Shown: one piece after another, positions 35,435-46,970 of the stretch
Position numbering within the stretch: position 1 is the first letter of the stretch
How the letters are laid out: each line of letters opens with the position of its first letter
Assembly: GCF_910594005.1 (NCBI RefSeq)
Contig: NC_057816.1
Location: forward strand, 25,375,797-25,439,796
Length of the DNA: 64,000 nt
Direction: 5' to 3'
Source of the DNA: Cervus elaphus
Lineage: Eukaryota > Chordata > Mammalia > Artiodactyla > Cervidae
Program-made: the position numbers and the translations under genes
Notes under the pieces: model-generated
What the model was told of the DNA's origin: nothing
Databases searched by the model: none
Seen by the model: the letters and a program-made list of their open reading frames with translations, nothing else

Positions 35435-35503
35435 TGCATCTTCCAAGGACTCATCACAAAGCAAAATCATCCGCTTCACTCTGGGTCAGAAAAAGATCTC
35501 TAG
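35435..35503 (+). CDS. NAV2: NAV2 coding exon, 69 nt, probable cassette
   Basis: A 69-nt exon with a long pyrimidine tract and acceptor ctttcctgtcatgcag. It encodes a short Ser-rich then basic segment (SASSKDSSQSKIIRF, then TLGQKKIS). It is symmetric, phase 2 on both sides, so including or skipping it keeps the frame. If skipped, the AG from exon 30485-30749 joins the A of exon 44265-44425 and the protein reads QSRLPGP. The donor is TAG|gttaga, which departs from gtaagt at +3 and +6, while the neighbouring donors are gtgggt and gtaagc. A symmetric exon with a weak donor suggests regulated skipping. The peptide matches the NAV2 segment that follows the Q/P linker as I recall it. The gene assignment is firm; alternative use is inference. 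Confidence 0.93.
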   Translation, partial: CIFQGLITKQNHPLHSGSEKDL

Positions 35504-35686
35504 GTTAGAACTTGTCCACGTCCCGCAAAGCATGGTTTCAACCCAGCCCCTCGACCCCTTTGTCCTGGCTGCTTCCTTTGGTCCTCCGCCCCCTGACATG
35601 TTTGCAGTTTGGGAAAACCAAACATGCTTTGGCTGATGACCAAGTGTTGAGTGTTAGAGACTTGAGAGTGGCCCTGGGGTGGAAGG

Positions 35687-35695
35687 GTGTGTGTG

Positions 35696-35730
<35 letters not shown>

Positions 35731-35731
35731 G
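35687..35731 (+). repeat. (GT)n microsatellite
   Basis: About 22 GT units with one T interruption at 35710-35712, 180 bp after the donor of the 69-nt NAV2 exon. Confidence 0.97.
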
Positions 35732-36246
35732 ATGCTTGTGAGGTTTAGTTGTACTTAATGTTTCTGCATCTCATTGAGTTTTTTTGTCTTTGATTGCTTG
35801 GACATCAAAGTCCATTCTGGTTTAGAGAGGTGAGTTTTTAGATGGTTTTCTATAGTAATTTTATGATGAGTTTGACGCCCTGCTCTATCCTGGCCCTGAT
35901 CCCACCTCACCTGCATCTTGTTTATGTGTGTTATGCTTTTTGTTATTGGTGCTATCCTAAAATGACTAACGTGGGATTGGTTTTCTCCTGAGTGTTAAAG
36001 ACCTGAAGCATGAATCTAATTGTTCGGCGGAGACAAAGCCACAAGGCAGCTATGTCTCATTTTTATTTCTGGATGCTCTCATGTACATGGATGGATCACC
36101 TCAGTTCCCTGAAAATAAAAACTAGGCCTGCTCACTAGTTAATTCTCTTGACTCAGCTTGGCGTCTACCACGTCCTGTGAGGACCCATGCCAGGATACGG
36201 GAAACGCCAGTTATATCCTTGTACCTACTGTGTGTTAAAGGTATCA

Positions 36247-36472
36247 ACAGCTAACATTTATTGAATGTGTATTAGGCGCCAATATGAATGCATTATCTTA
36301 ATCTTCAAGTCAGTCTTCTTGCGGTAGGTCATGTTGTTATCCCCATTTTACAGATGAGGAAACTAAAATGTAGGAAGTTCGGTAAGTTACCAAAGTCACA
36401 CAGAAAGCAGAACCAGGACTTGAGCCCAGGTGATCTAACCGCAGAACCCTCGCTGTAACCACCGCGTTACAC
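36247..36472 (-). repeat. MIR SINE, near full length
   Basis: aacatttattgaatgtgtattaggcgcc...cccattttacagatgaggaaac...gtcacacagaaagc...cgcgttacacc, antisense. Confidence 0.8.
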
Positions 36473-36957
36473 CTCTCCTCTCCACCTCCTCCTCCGTGAA
36501 TTCTGGTACGCGGCTTAGCATGGCACACAGGCATGTGGTGGTTGATACTGGTTTTTAAAATCTTACGTTTCAACCATTCCTCCTGGCCTTTTGCCTCGTG
36601 ATGTCCTTGTAGCATCCTGACAGGAATGGAATCTCGTCCTCATTATGTTCAGCTAGTATTTTTTTTCATTGAATCTGACTTCAAACTAAAGGGATGCCCA
36701 GACTGTGTATCTCTCCGTATTCAGGTAACCCATGGCTGCAGAAGGTCTGCTTGCTGCCCCCTACTCTCTTAGGCTCTGGCTGAGTGCCTTTTCTAGTAGT
36801 TAACTTTTCTAAAAAGCTTACACATGGGGAGGCCCAACTCAGGATCCAGCTGGCTGTGGGGAGAAGCCACAGGGCAGCTGCTTTTCTGTTGAAAAAGTCA
36901 GCCTGTTAGCCAGACTTGGTACTGGGGGACCTGCCGTCATCACTGCCTCTCATAGCT

Positions 36958-37215
36958 GTGTGTCTTAGTCTGCGCATGCTGTTATGATGCATCACTGTAG
37001 ACTGGGTGATTCAACACAGGTTTATTGCTCACAGCTCTGGAGGCTGGCAAATCCAGGATCAGGGTGCCAACACCGCCGGGTTGGTGAGAGCCCAGTTCCT
37101 GCTTTACAGAGGGTTGTGTGTTTTCTGTGTCCTCACATGGCAGAGAGCAGAGAATAAGCAAGCTCTCCTGTCTCTTCTGAGGCTGCTCCACCTTTGTCTT
37201 GCTGATTGCTGAACC
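36958..37215 (-). mobile_element. MLT1-type LTR, first part
   Basis: Antisense gtgtcttagtctgcgcatgctgttatg through the cacagctctggaggctgg block of MLT1 elements. Interrupted or diverged after about 37215. Confidence 0.65.
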
Positions 37216-37504
37216 TAGGGTAGGCAAGGCGTGAGTGGGGACACTGAAAGAAAATGAGAGGAGCTATAGGAACTGCAGGCACGCTCCATTCCGCTGTGAC
37301 TGCCGCAGCGGATGCACGGGCTGTGTCAGGTGGTGTTTATGTAGGTATACGTGAGCAGAGGTGGCACGTGGCCAAGTGAGTACGTCATGATACTTGTGCG
37401 CATTGCTCTAAATGATCTTAGCTGTTACATAACCATGCCAAGTCATTGTTTACAGGATGTGGGGCCAGAGAGCCTGACCATCGCCATCTTGGCTAACTGC
37501 TATT

Positions 37505-37615
37505 CCCCTGTAACCTTCATGACCTCATTACCTCCCAAAGACCCCTCTCCAGATCCGTCACACGGGCATGACAATGTATGCATCTGGGGAGAAGGGAACA
37601 CAAACATGCAGTCTT
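37505..37615 (-). mobile_element. MLT1-type LTR, second part
   Basis: tcatgacctcattacctcccaaagac and a tail like acacaaacatgcag fit the other end of the same antisense LTR, about 290 bp further on. Confidence 0.55.
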
Positions 37616-38078
37616 AGCCCTGGGCTACGGTGTGACTGCTTTCCCTAAAAGCATGAGGCCCAAGTCAGGTAGATGCCCACTGCTCCCCCGCCCCCCCCTC
37701 CCCACACGCAGTGAACTGGGATCCCATTGTGTGTGTGTATCATGCAAAGTCCATTCACAGGAAAGGAAGCGGGTGGGGAGCGTGGAGGAAACCTGAAATC
37801 TAGTGCTTGTTTCCACGATGTGCTTAGCTCTGAGAGAGAGAAGACGGGAGCTAGCTGGGAAAGAATCTAATTGAAAGCACATGCGCATCTCCTGAACGAC
37901 GTCTTATCAGTCCCAGATGACATGACTGGAAGGAGGTGGAGTTGCAGGGAGGGGTGGGAAGAGAGGAAGAGCTGAATAATGGGCTTGTCTGCCCTGCCCT
38001 GAAGGCGTGCTGGGCACAGGACTTCCAGATTGACCCAAAGCCAAGGTCTGGCTTTCTATCAGAGGCCTGGTGCTCATG

Positions 38079-38331
38079 GTCAGTTGCTCAGTCCTGTCTG
38101 ACTCTTTGTGACCCTATGGACTGTAGCCCACCAGGCTCCTCTATCCGTGGGATTTTCCCAGCAAGAACACTGGAATGGATTGACATTTCCTCCTCCAGGG
38201 GATCTTCCTAACCCAGGAATCAAACCCTCGTCTCCTGCATCTCCTGCATGGCAGGCCATTCTCTACCTCTGAGCCACCTGCATCTCCTGCATGGCAGGCC
38301 ATTCTCTACCTCTGAGCCACCAGGCAAGCCC
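38079..38331 (-). mobile_element. Bov-tA SINE with duplicated head segment
   Basis: Antisense element whose tRNA-derived end carries a perfect 43-bp tandem duplication (38235-38277 and 38278-38320), making it longer than its relatives. Confidence 0.9.
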
Positions 38332-38393
38332 AATCCCTCACCTAGATTTCCTTTTGGATGCATTTTGTTTCTGATGAGCCTGACAAAGGGATT

Positions 38394-38520
38394 GTTGTTG
38401 TTCAGTCACTCAGTCGTGTCTGACACTTTGCGACCCCATGGACTGCAGCACACCAGGCTTCCCTGTCTTTCACTAGCTCCTGGAGTCTGCTCAAACTCAT
38501 GTCCATTGAGTGGGTGATAA
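38394..38520 (-). mobile_element. BovB 3' end, short, inverted
   Basis: ttgttgttcagtcactcagtcgtg opening and about 125 bp of antisense BovB terminus, ending near cattgagtgggtgat. Confidence 0.85.
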
Positions 38521-39059
38521 ATAATGATCACCTGAATTAAATTCACCCATTCCAGTCCATTTTAGTTCACTGATTCCTCAAATGTCGATGTTCACTCTTG
38601 TCATCTCCTGCTTGACCAAAGGGATCTTCTTTTATTATTTGCCTGACACTCCTTGCCTTCCCCTCACCCCCACTTTCCCACCACTAGCCTTGAGCCCAAT
38701 CTTAATAAAGATTTTAGCTGATCAGGCACCACCAGGGGTTGCAGTAAAGTTTGCTTGCCAAAAGAAAACAGCCCTGCCTACCCCTCTGGGTGAGTTGGAC
38801 ACCTCTTCCAGAGCTCTGGAAATAAGTCTCTTTTCAGGTGCAAATACCTGCCAGAGCCAGACACCTAGACAGGCACCAGGGGTGTTGAGCAGGGAGGGGA
38901 GCCTCACCTTGAGTCTACAGGGAAGGAACTGAAGGAGGGAACTGGTACAGGGATGAAGAATTTCCATGAATTTCCACCTCTGACCACTGTGTTGTGTTGG
39001 TAAGAGATCTTGGGGCCCCTGGTGAGCCTCAGGTATTTAGGCTTCTTCTATCTGTGGGA

Positions 39060-39275
39060 GGCACAGAAGCCTGGTGACTTTGCAGTCAAACCTGGCAAAC
39101 CCTGTGTTCATCACTTACGATGTTACCTGGGCCAATTAGTTAATCTCCATGAGTTGGTGTTTCCTTGTTGGTAAAAAGTAGTCCTGTCTCACTCATAGTG
39201 CTGTGTGGAGTAAATAAAATCATTGCCAGTCCTTTGCTACCTGGCATGTAATCAGTGCACGGTAACTAGCTGATT
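39060..39275 (+). repeat. MIR SINE
   Basis: tgttacctgggccaattagttaatctcc...gtttccttgttggtaaaaag...tacctggcatgtaatcagtgc. Confidence 0.65.
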
Positions 39276-40634
39276 AGGGTACTGTTGGTGGTTTCAGCTG
39301 ATCTGGTCCAGCTCTGGGGTATCCCACAGAGTTGATCTCTACACGACCATCTGGTGGAGAGGAATCAGCGTGGCTAGTAGTTCAGTCCTCTCCACCCAGC
39401 TGCTGAAAAGCAGATGCTGTGGAGTTGAGAGACTTAGCATTTAATCATCTTGTCTAGCAAAAAGCATCTCCGATTATGACCTCTGCCCTCCGAGGTCTTT
39501 AGCATGGGCACACAAGCTGCCATCTTTCCCGGGGGAGCTGGGGGCGGGTGGGGCATCTTCTGCTCCTGGCCATTGAAGTGGTTTTTGGGAGAACCACTTT
39601 CTTCTCATTAGCACGTGCAGCAAGTGGAGCCAGAACTCACACGCAAGTTACGTGCCAGGAATGACAGTCTTACTGCCCTGCCCGCTCGGCTGTGCACATA
39701 CGTGTTGGAGAAATTGACCACGGGCTCCCAGAGCAGCAGGGATTTCCTTCTGCTTCTTTGTTACACCTCTTCCCTCAAACATCATTTTTTCAAAAAGCGC
39801 CATGTGTGTTTCAGAGAACCCATTTGTGTCCTCCCATTTTGTAACTTGTCTGGACCCGGAATGGTCACAGGAAGCAGAGTCCCTCTTGCAAAGGAGCTGT
39901 TGGAACCTTCCGGCGCTCTGGATGAGGCAGGTGGTGGATGATTTGAGGTTCACTTGCCGCAGTCTCTCTGCTTGTTCTGATGAGTCGGGCACTGCGGGGC
40001 AGCATCTGTTCTGGTACCTGCCGCTGTTCTCCATGAGCAAGACCCAGCTCTGCTTTGGAAGGATGCTAAATGGACAGACAGCAGCTGCTCCCAGGCCAGG
40101 AGAGAAGTGCTCCTGATGCGCAAGGATGTTAACAAGAATCAGCTTCAAAAGGTTGGCCGGCGGCCTGTATCATTGGACACTGGAAGCTACTCTGCTTTCC
40201 AGCTCTAGCTTTGCTCTCAGCCTCTAGGATGACTGTCGCCTTGCTGGAGGACCGGACCAAGTCCAAGGTTCATGGTGTGACACTGAGGCTGGCCCCACCT
40301 GCTTTTCCAGCTTCGTTTCCTCCCACGCTGCCCCCCAAGCCCCAGCATACACCAGCCCTTTCTTTCCTCGGTGCTTTTCTATAAGCCCCCCTCTGCATGA
40401 GCCCTCTGCTCCTTATCTTCTTGCCCCCTACTCACATTTCAGACACCGATTCTTTCTCTGGGGTCGCTTTTGTTTGGAATCTTCCCTGACCATCCACCAA
40501 CTTTCAAGGTCATTATTTTCCTTCTCAGAATTACTTCTGACCTTTCATATTCTTTTATCAATACATATGTAATTTAGATGTCAGCTAGAGTCTATCAGCC
40601 ACTTAAGATCTAAATAAGACTGAGCTAGAACCCT

Positions 40635-40975
40635 GTGATGGTCTTTTGGGGCTGCCATAATAAAGCACCACAGATTGGGTGACTTAAAAACAGCAGAAAC
40701 TTACTGCTCACAGTTCTGGAGACTGGAAGCCCAAGGTTGAGGTGCCAGCCTGGTTGGATGCTGGTAAAGGCCCTCTTCAGGTTGTGGGCCGCTGACTTCT
40801 TGCTACGACCTTGCATGGTGGAAGAGGTGAACTAGCGCTCTGAGTCCTCATTTATAAGGGCATTGATCTCATTCATGAGGCTCTGCCTAACGACCTCATC
40901 ATCTCCCTAATACCATCACATTGGGCATTATGATTTCAACATACGAATTGGGGTAAGGAAGGACTCAGGAACACG
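40635..40975 (-). mobile_element. MLT1-type LTR
   Basis: Antisense solitary LTR: ttggggctgccataataaagcacc, cacagttctggagactggaag, and ccctaataccatcacattgggc. Confidence 0.72.
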
Positions 40976-42029
40976 GACATAGCGTAGCCCTTCTTCAGTT
41001 TGTGAAGTCCAGTGCCCTCACGCAGATGGCTCAGGTATCTTAGGATCTCATGGGCACCTTTGGCTTTGAAATCCTGCGCTTTCAATTCAGTCTGAATGAA
41101 TTCAGTTTGTGGATTGACTCATCCCAAGGGATGTTTCGGTTCCCTCCTGGGTGGACCCAAATGAAGCTCTTTTCCTTATTTCCCACCCACCACACATTCA
41201 CTCATGGCCTTTTTTTGTGGGGCAGACTCTGCTGAAAGTTTCAGAGGCATGGAGGGGCTTGCTTTGGAGCAAGCAGCTGTCCCACCCCATTCACAACAGA
41301 ACCCAAGTTTTAAAGCACCGGTGTTCACAGGGATTCCTTCTGACACTCGGAAGAAGTTACTTGGTATCCATCCAGTTTTCCCATTTGATCAAGTTAAGGG
41401 TGTTCTTGCTAGGGTGTGATGGTGGTGAGGTAGAGAGTGATGTGTTGGCTTGAGCTTGATGGTGGCTTTTGATGGCTTGGTAGGTGCTGCCCATCTTTAT
41501 TTGCCATGTCAGCTGCCCTCAAGGGCTTCCAGACCTCCTCTTCCAGGTCTCAGAAAACTTGGCACAACCTGCAGCCTTTAAAGGATGTGTCTGCCTGTGT
41601 AGCACCTCTAGGTTCTGACTCAAGGAAGAGATGATGGTGACCGCACCTTGGGAAACCAGAGCTGTCTCAGTTAATCCAAGACTGAGGATGTCTCAGTCTG
41701 GGGAGTGGAGCTCACAGATGGCCAAGAGGCACCCCAAGTGTAAGGTCTTTGTCACAAATACTTGAATGAAGGAGTTGTTCTTCTCCATTGTTCCTTGGGG
41801 AAATGATGAATCCTATTTGCCAAAGCCTGTCATGCCTCTTTGGAAATGTTGATCTCCAACTCTTTGCGTGTTGATTTTTGTCCAGCTCTCTTCTGCTTCT
41901 TTAACTTAGATCTATTTCCTTCTTTATTTGTTCGATTCTTTTTTTATACCATAGCATGTTTTCTTTATGACTGTGTCCGATTCCTTTAGGAATCTATGCT
42001 CAGCAGAGAGGAGGAGAAGGGGAACCAAT

Positions 42030-42215
42030 CTGCATTGAGTACTTGCTGGACATTAAGTCCCATTTCAAGTTTACAGTTATCCCATGGGGGTACTTTACTC
42101 TTATTCAAAAGTGACAAATAAAGAACATGAATCTCAGATTATAACAGTGGCCCAATATCATGTCTATATTTGAAAGGGAAAAGCTCATTTTATCCACTAT
42201 ATCACACTGCTTCAC
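42030..42215 (-). repeat. MIR SINE, diverged
   Basis: cattgagtacttgctggac...ttatcccatgggggtac, antisense. Confidence 0.45.
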
Positions 42216-43875
42216 AGAGGACCAGATTGCCCACTTCATTCAGAGATGTGGCCATCCCATCCATTACTGATTTCTTGCCTCCATAAAGGCCCTGTGCTGC
42301 CCTGAAAAATCTGTGGTCCAATCCCAGGTTAGAGCAGGGAGGCCTCTCTGGCAACTCTGAAAGGAACACATCTTTTCCCTCCTCGATGCTTTTTGCTTCC
42401 CTGTTTGCCAATTCCACACTGGAGTAGAATGCCATGGCCTGTGTTACCCTGCACCACTTAAAACTGTTGCTATGACATCATCTTGGAACAAGTCCATTAT
42501 CCTTTTCCAGGCCTCTCTGTGGGCATAAAAACTCCTGCCGAGTCCAGCCTGGAGGAGCCCCGCAGCAGCTCCACCGCTGGCTGTGAGTCCTCAGATAACA
42601 CTGTCCATCTTAGAGGCTTTACAGGATGCTGTTTGCACTGGAATCAGAGCCTAGAGGTACCAAGATCCCTTTGCTGGACCTCTTCTGATCGGTTAAGGTG
42701 GCCACCTCTGGTCCCCAAACACAGGCACTGATATTGCTGGTTTTGCATCCCACTCTGTGCCTGTCTTCATGGGGTGACTGTCTTCTCCAAACAAGATGGG
42801 GTAACTTAACAGAGGGGTAAATCCTCCTAGTGTAGTGAGAAGTGATGCCTTCCCTCCGCCACTTTTTGGGGGAAAAAACTCACCCCCTTCCTTCTCTCCT
42901 AGCTCCCAGTTGAGGAACTGGGCCAGCTTTTTCTTGACTGTATGAATTTTACAGTCCTCTCACACCAGCTCATGTTCCCTGTTTACTCTACAACCATCTT
43001 TCTTGCTTAGCCAACAAGAATAAGTTTAAAGTGTTTGCCTGCTTCTATCTAAAATGCTTCCAGACTGCAGACTTCTTTGGTGCTTACAGATTTGTGTGGA
43101 AAGAGAAGGCTGAAAGCTTTATGAGTTGAAAATTCAGACTTATCACTAGATCTAATGCTGATCGGCTGTGGTTCCAGTGGCTTTTAAACACTGCTAAGTG
43201 GGTTTTAGCTGAAAGATATTATTAAATATTTCATCATTTATTCATCTTTCAACTCTAATGTTTGGAAACAGTCTGCCTAGTAGTCCCTGAACAAAAATTC
43301 TGATTTGGGGAGTCTTAGCCTTAACTCTTTGGGGAATGGGCCGTAATATCTTTAGACACATTACTAAAGATTAGTCTGCTGATTTTATTTCCCAAACCAC
43401 CCCAAAAATGAAGTGTTTTATTTAAAGGGAAAGTGTGTGTTTGTCTTTAGGCTAACAGATTCCTGCTCATTTTACAGAAGGAATATATGATTTTATCTAT
43501 CTACTTAAGAGAAGCTGGGCTTCAGTCTCAGAGTAATGTCTATGCGGTTGTCAGGTGTTGAAGAAAAATGTATGTCTGAACAAATGTTTCCATCCAGGCC
43601 ATAAGTTTTCATTGCAGGTGTGTTAGGTTCTGAAGTAGCAGTTCCCTTTATGTCCATCATGTTATGTCTTTCTTGATACTTACATCCCTATATTATGGCA
43701 AAAAAAAAAAAACCCACACCATTTTCAATACCTATCAGAAGAGATGCACACATAAGGTACAACAGTTTAATGTCTTAACAGGGCTTTATGTTGCACTCTT
43801 GATAGAATTTGAGATGGTTTGGTCCTCTTGAAAATTAAAATTACTCATCCAGGAGAAAAAGGAAGATGAGCTTTG

Positions 43876-43998
43876 TTTTATTATTATTATTGGTCATCCC
43901 GTGTGGCTTGTGGGATCTTAGTTCCCTGACTAGGGATTGAACTTGGGCATGGCATTGAAAGCCCAGAATCCTGACCACTGGGCCACCAGCGAACTCCT
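43876..43998 (-). mobile_element. CHR-type SINE with (TTA)n tail
   Basis: Antisense element, tail ttattattattattgg, head ccactgggccaccagcgaactcc. Confidence 0.82.
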
Positions 43999-44264
43999 CA
44001 GCTTCGTATTTCCAGTCAGCAAACATAGTCATATATTTCTCTTTCTGTGCTCAAAGGAAAACAGCTCATACTTTGCCTTTGGCCTGGGGTTGTTAGAGCC
44101 TAGATGTCTGTGGTGGTTCCACTGAGTCCTTGGACTGGCAAGCCAGCACAGATCCGATGTCTTGAATAGTTTCTTTTACCCCTTGCATGGCTGTAGTTCC
44201 TTCTTCTGAGATTCTGCAGTTTTCCCTAGACTGAAGCCATTACTCTGCTGCTTTTGCATTTTAG

Positions 44265-44425
44265 ACTTCCAGGTCCTACCGCGAGGGTATCCGCTGCAGG
44301 CAGCGAGGCCAAGACACGCGGAGGGTCAGCCACTGCTAACAACCGACGGAGCCAGAGCTTTAACAACTATGACAAGTCTAAACCGGTCACTTCCCCACCC
44401 CCACCATCAAGCAGCCACGAGAAAG
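44265..44425 (+). CDS. NAV2: NAV2 coding exon (Ser/Pro-rich region start)
   Basis: A 161-nt exon with acceptor cttttgcattttag and a strong donor AAAG|gtaagc, phase 2 to 1. The peptide runs from RLPGPTARVSAAG through ANNRRSQSFNNYDKSK to a proline run and SSSHEK. I recognise this as the NAV2 segment just upstream of the long Ser/Pro-rich central region. It begins with the base completing the Arg codon split across the intron. No further NAV2 exon appears between here and the end of the window; the next human exon encodes several hundred residues and would show as a long open frame, so it must lie beyond 64000. The basic and Ser-rich composition is typical of the microtubule-associating part of navigators, but that role is family knowledge and is not visible here. 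Confidence 0.95.
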
Positions 44426-45106
44426 GTAAGCCACTTTCTTGGGGGTTCCTTTCTGACATCTTTATAGCAGATCCAGTTCCTTGGGGTAAGTGTTGGATTG
44501 CAAATACAGTGAGGGGAATTGCTCAGATGAACATACTTGGTTGGCAGAAACTTTGTTAGCAGAGGTATTAATAAGGCGGGGAAAATACTACATTTTCACA
44601 GTTTCCAGCAGGAATAGCTATGTTTGTCTGGGTAGGGCCCAGAAGACACATAGAAGCAATATAAGAGTGTGCAATTTGAAAATAAATTTTCATAGAACAT
44701 GCTCTATAGAGTAGATGATTTTCTAGAAATGAAGCTTTGTGTGAGCTGATAGGTTTTTACCCATCAGAAGTGATATGAGGGCAATTAGAAACAAGAGGAT
44801 TCTCACCCTTTAAAAAAGTCAGAAATGTAGGTTGGGTAAATGAATGTCTTGGCTACACATAAGGAGTAGGCAGCATTCCTCTTGGCATTCTGATAATATA
44901 ACTCTTACCAAAAAAGGATATGATTTTTTTTTATTTTGACCATGCATAGTTCTGAAGTTTTAGGTAATGGGGAAAAGGTAAACAGCCCCGTGGGGACTCT
45001 TGAGTAGAAGTTAATAAGACAGACCTTTGCTTGCTGCAGTCTCTGTCTCATGAGACAGTGGAGAAATGGGGAAATTGAGACAGCTTTGAAGATTCTTTAG
45101 TAAAAG

Positions 45107-45392
45107 GCAGCTGCTGCTGCTGCTGCTAAGTCGCTTCAGTCGTGTCCAACTCTATGTGACGCCACAGACGGCAGCCCACCAGGCTCCCCCGTCCCTGGGA
45201 TTCTCCAGGCAAGAATACTAGAGTGGGTTGCCATTTCCTTGTCCATTGCATGAAAGTGAAAAGTGAAAGTGAAGTCACTCAGTCGTGCCCAACTCTTAGC
45301 GACCCCATGGACTGCAGCCCACCAGGCTCCTCCATCCATGGGATTTTCCAAGCAAGAGTACTGGAGTGGGGTGCCATTGCCTTCTCCAGTAC
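45107..45392 (-). mobile_element. Bov-A2 dimeric SINE with (CAG)n tail
   Basis: Two BovB-derived body units in antisense (45127-45250 and 45270-45392) joined by an A/G-rich linker, with a (CTG)n run at 45110-45126 representing the 3' tail. Confidence 0.9.
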
Positions 45393-45914
45393 CAGCCAGA
45401 GCCCTCCTTTATTCCTCCCAGACAAAGTGGTCTGGACTTCTTGGGGGGCCTTCCCAGGCCCCTTGGAAGCACTTCTGCCTGGTGGGGTGGAATCATTCCA
45501 GGGCTTGTCCTGAGTGCCCCCTCTTCCCCTGGGACCCAGGAGAGCTACCTCCTGCTCCCTAAAGTATTTCTGGAGACTGGCAGCCCTTCCACCATGAGTG
45601 AGATCAGAAACCCTGCACTCACCCCTCCAGCCCACCGTAACTTGGTCCAGTAGGCCCTGGGCTTCCCCCTACACCCACCCCCACCTGGAACACTGGAGGA
45701 AACATGAAGGAAATCTATGTAGGGCTGAGGCATACATGGCTGAAGGTTTCCCCAACAAGGCAGGGGGAACTCTGCACCGGGCCCTAAAGCTATAGTCAGG
45801 TCTCAACCAGTGATGACTCTGATCAAGTCCTCCACTTTTGCCTCAGGCAAACCATTTCTCTTTTCTTTTTCTTTTTCCACCTCCCTTCCTCCTCTTCCTT
45901 TCCTTTTCTTTACC

Positions 45915-46085
45915 ATACCCAAGTATATTCTTGTTAAAAGTCTGTGTAAATTACAAAAACAATATATGCTTATAAAATGGTACAAGTTTATAGCAAATAA
46001 AAGTTCTTGTCTATATGTTCTCTGAAGTTTATACACCAGTATAAACTATTTTGTGCATAACCTTCCAGATACATTTATATACATA
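45915..46085. mobile_element. Ancient L1-like repeat piece
   Basis: gtgcataaccttccagatac and nearby A/T-rich sequence resemble an old L1 segment. Diverged. Confidence 0.4.
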
Positions 46086-46109
46086 CATAAGATAGAAGAG
46101 AACTGATTT

Positions 46110-46280
46110 TGTTGAGCTCCTACTGTGTGCCTCATTGAATTCCCCCAAGTTGTGTTGTTATGCCCACTTACAAAGGATGGAACCAAGGGAAAGAGAGGTT
46201 ACGTACTTGCTGGGGTCACAGCAGACAGTGAGAGGTGGAGTTGGAACTGAACTCAGGTACTTTGGTTCCAGAATCACAGT
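46110..46280 (-). repeat. MIR SINE
   Basis: gagctcctactgtgtgcc...agagaggttacgtacttgctgggg...gttggaactgaactcagg. Confidence 0.65.
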
Positions 46281-46789
46281 TAATACTGTGCTTTTCCTGA
46301 AAGTAGAAAGGAAATGCTCTAAGCCTTGCTCGTTGAGAGTTGGTTAGAGGCGTGCAGGTTGAAGGAGGTGGGGAGAACGGAGAAGATCATCCTGCTAGAC
46401 CGGCCTATCCTTGTTCCATAATTCTTTGGGGAGAAGAGACATAAAAAAAGTTTAAAGGATGGATATGAGGCCAGTGTCCAAAAAACTGAGAAAATAAGGA
46501 AAAGGTTCGCCGTGGAGGGAACACACGCAGGAGGGTGCAGGGTTGGTGGCCAGACCCCTATCCCAGGGCCCACACCATGCAGGGTCACTCAGGCAGCCCA
46601 GCCGGGGGTCCCCTCTGACCCTGGGGCAGCCGCCAGTCTGCTTCTGTCCTGGGCGGGGGTTGCCGTGTGTGCCCCAAGCGAGCAGACAGCCGGGAGGCCT
46701 TCTGCAGGACAGTGGCTGTGGATTCTGACAGAAGCATCGTCCAGGGAAAGACTTCAGTGTCAAAGGAAGGAAAGTCATATTTACTTGTG

Positions 46790-46970
46790 GAGCACGTAAT
46801 ATTTGCCAGGGACTTTGATTTTCACGATGTTACTTGATCTTCACAAACATTCCATGAGGTAAATATTAACTCAGTTTTACTGATAGAGAAAATGAAGCTA
46901 AATGAGATTAGTGACTTTCCCTGGCAGGTGGTTGAGTGCTGGAGTTCATGTCTGTGTCTCGCTCCTAGAA
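46790..46970 (-). repeat. MIR SINE
   Basis: gttacttgatcttcacaaac...cagttttactgatagagaaaatgaagc, antisense. Confidence 0.6.

Larger units (their letters stand above)
35504..44264 (+). other. NAV2: NAV2 intron between exons 35435-35503 and 44265-44425
   Basis: An 8,761-nt GT-AG intron. Outside the listed repeats I find no gene in 35732-36246, 36473-36957, 37246-37504, 37616-38078, 38521-39059, 39276-40634, 40976-42029 and 42216-43875. Two parts stand out and are reported as findings: the repeat-free, ORF-dense block 39600-40150 and the exon-like segment 42511-42582. Confidence 0.85.

Noticed and set aside
38075..38330. Repeated short units considered as a CRISPR-like array
   Set aside because: Only two copies, directly adjacent with no spacers, inside a SINE in a mammalian intron.
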